DNA from: Nemertoderma westbladi
Lineage: Eukaryota; Xenacoelomorpha; Nemertodermatida; Nemertodermatidae
Assembly (NCBI GenBank): GCA_032718475.1
Contig: JAUCBJ010000384.1
Span: 62,001-126,000 of the forward strand
Direction of reading: 5' to 3'
DNA length: 64,000 bases
A program made the position numbers and the translations under genes. Positions 63,999 to 64,000 of this stretch are shown here, in pieces. Numbering within the stretch: the first letter of the stretch is position 1; each line of letters begins with the position of its first letter. A model generated the notes under the pieces. It saw nothing but the letters and a program-made list of their open reading frames with translations. It made no database searches and was not told the DNA's origin.

Positions 63999-64000
63999 AA

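Overview
This is repeat-dense nuclear DNA from an animal. I see no bacterial or phage gene organisation, no rRNA and no convincing single-copy host gene. Almost all recognisable coding sequence comes from transposable elements. These are BEL/Pao LTR retrotransposons (a group known only from metazoans), several non-LTR retrotransposons (LINEs), and a hAT transposase of the TTF-finger, ZMYM1-like kind. The mix fits an invertebrate, probably marine, but the species cannot be fixed from sequence alone.

Left part (1-21 kb). A broken LINE-A endonuclease lies at 1-1195. A full-length single-ORF LINE (here LINE-B: endonuclease + reverse transcriptase, TAG-repeat tail) lies at 2658-6380. It is flanked by a 57-bp target-site duplication and splits an unidentified Cys/His ORF on the minus strand. 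Next come a decayed BEL/Pao gag-protease fragment (6659-9116, minus), a 59-bp dead-on-arrival LINE-B tail, an RT fragment (11044-12350) joined head-to-tail to a second full-length LINE-B (12351-16112, minus), and an older LINE-B relic (17549-18885) split by a PIF/Harbinger-like MITE. A tRNA-like SINE head and a promoter-like cluster follow.

Central part (21-45.5 kb). The main object is a candidate giant BEL/Pao element on the minus strand. It is bounded by two closely similar ~1.16-1.19 kb LTRs in direct orientation (21083-22272 and 40387-41547). Reading 5' to 3' on the minus strand it contains a long leader with tandem repeats, a truncated duplicate of ORF1, more leader, ORF1, an intact gag-pro-RT-RNaseH-integrase ORF of at least 2163 codons that overlaps ORF1 in the +1 frame, a 1.6 kb spacer, a decayed extra ORF (ORF3), a short purine-rich tract and the 3' LTR. 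The 3' part of a second, more diverged copy (spacer, ORF3, LTR) lies in opposite orientation at 41548-45502. ORF3 has no obvious signal peptide or membrane segment, so it sits in the env position without looking like an envelope gene. It is the best candidate here for something undescribed.

Right part (45.5-64 kb). A second LINE-A fragment (46281-47883, minus) is followed by a CR1/L2-type LINE (LINE-C, 48565-51840). The LINE-C ORF1 region runs into a 24-bp minisatellite with a 170-bp higher-order period, and the whole LINE lies between inverted repeat arms. The right arm is split by a 757-bp insertion with a 15-bp target duplication. Then come a 5'-truncated LINE-B with an open RT ORF (53457-54961), a ~135-170 bp satellite, a CCHC/restriction-like-endonuclease retroelement remnant (57300-57948), and a hAT transposase pseudogene (58685-62925, minus). 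The hAT N-terminus carries about ten 48-bp repeats. Its body is split by a 1.83 kb inverted-repeat element made of palindromic 15-bp minisatellites, and removing that element restores the hAT reading frame at the junction. A different RTE-like LINE 3' region reaches the right edge.

As a whole the window records layered insertions, several with target duplications visible by eye. Most coding units are dead. The exceptions worth noting are the BEL/Pao gag-pol ORF (open, but with an Asp-to-Glu change at an integrase catalytic position) and the partial RT ORF at 53502-54914.
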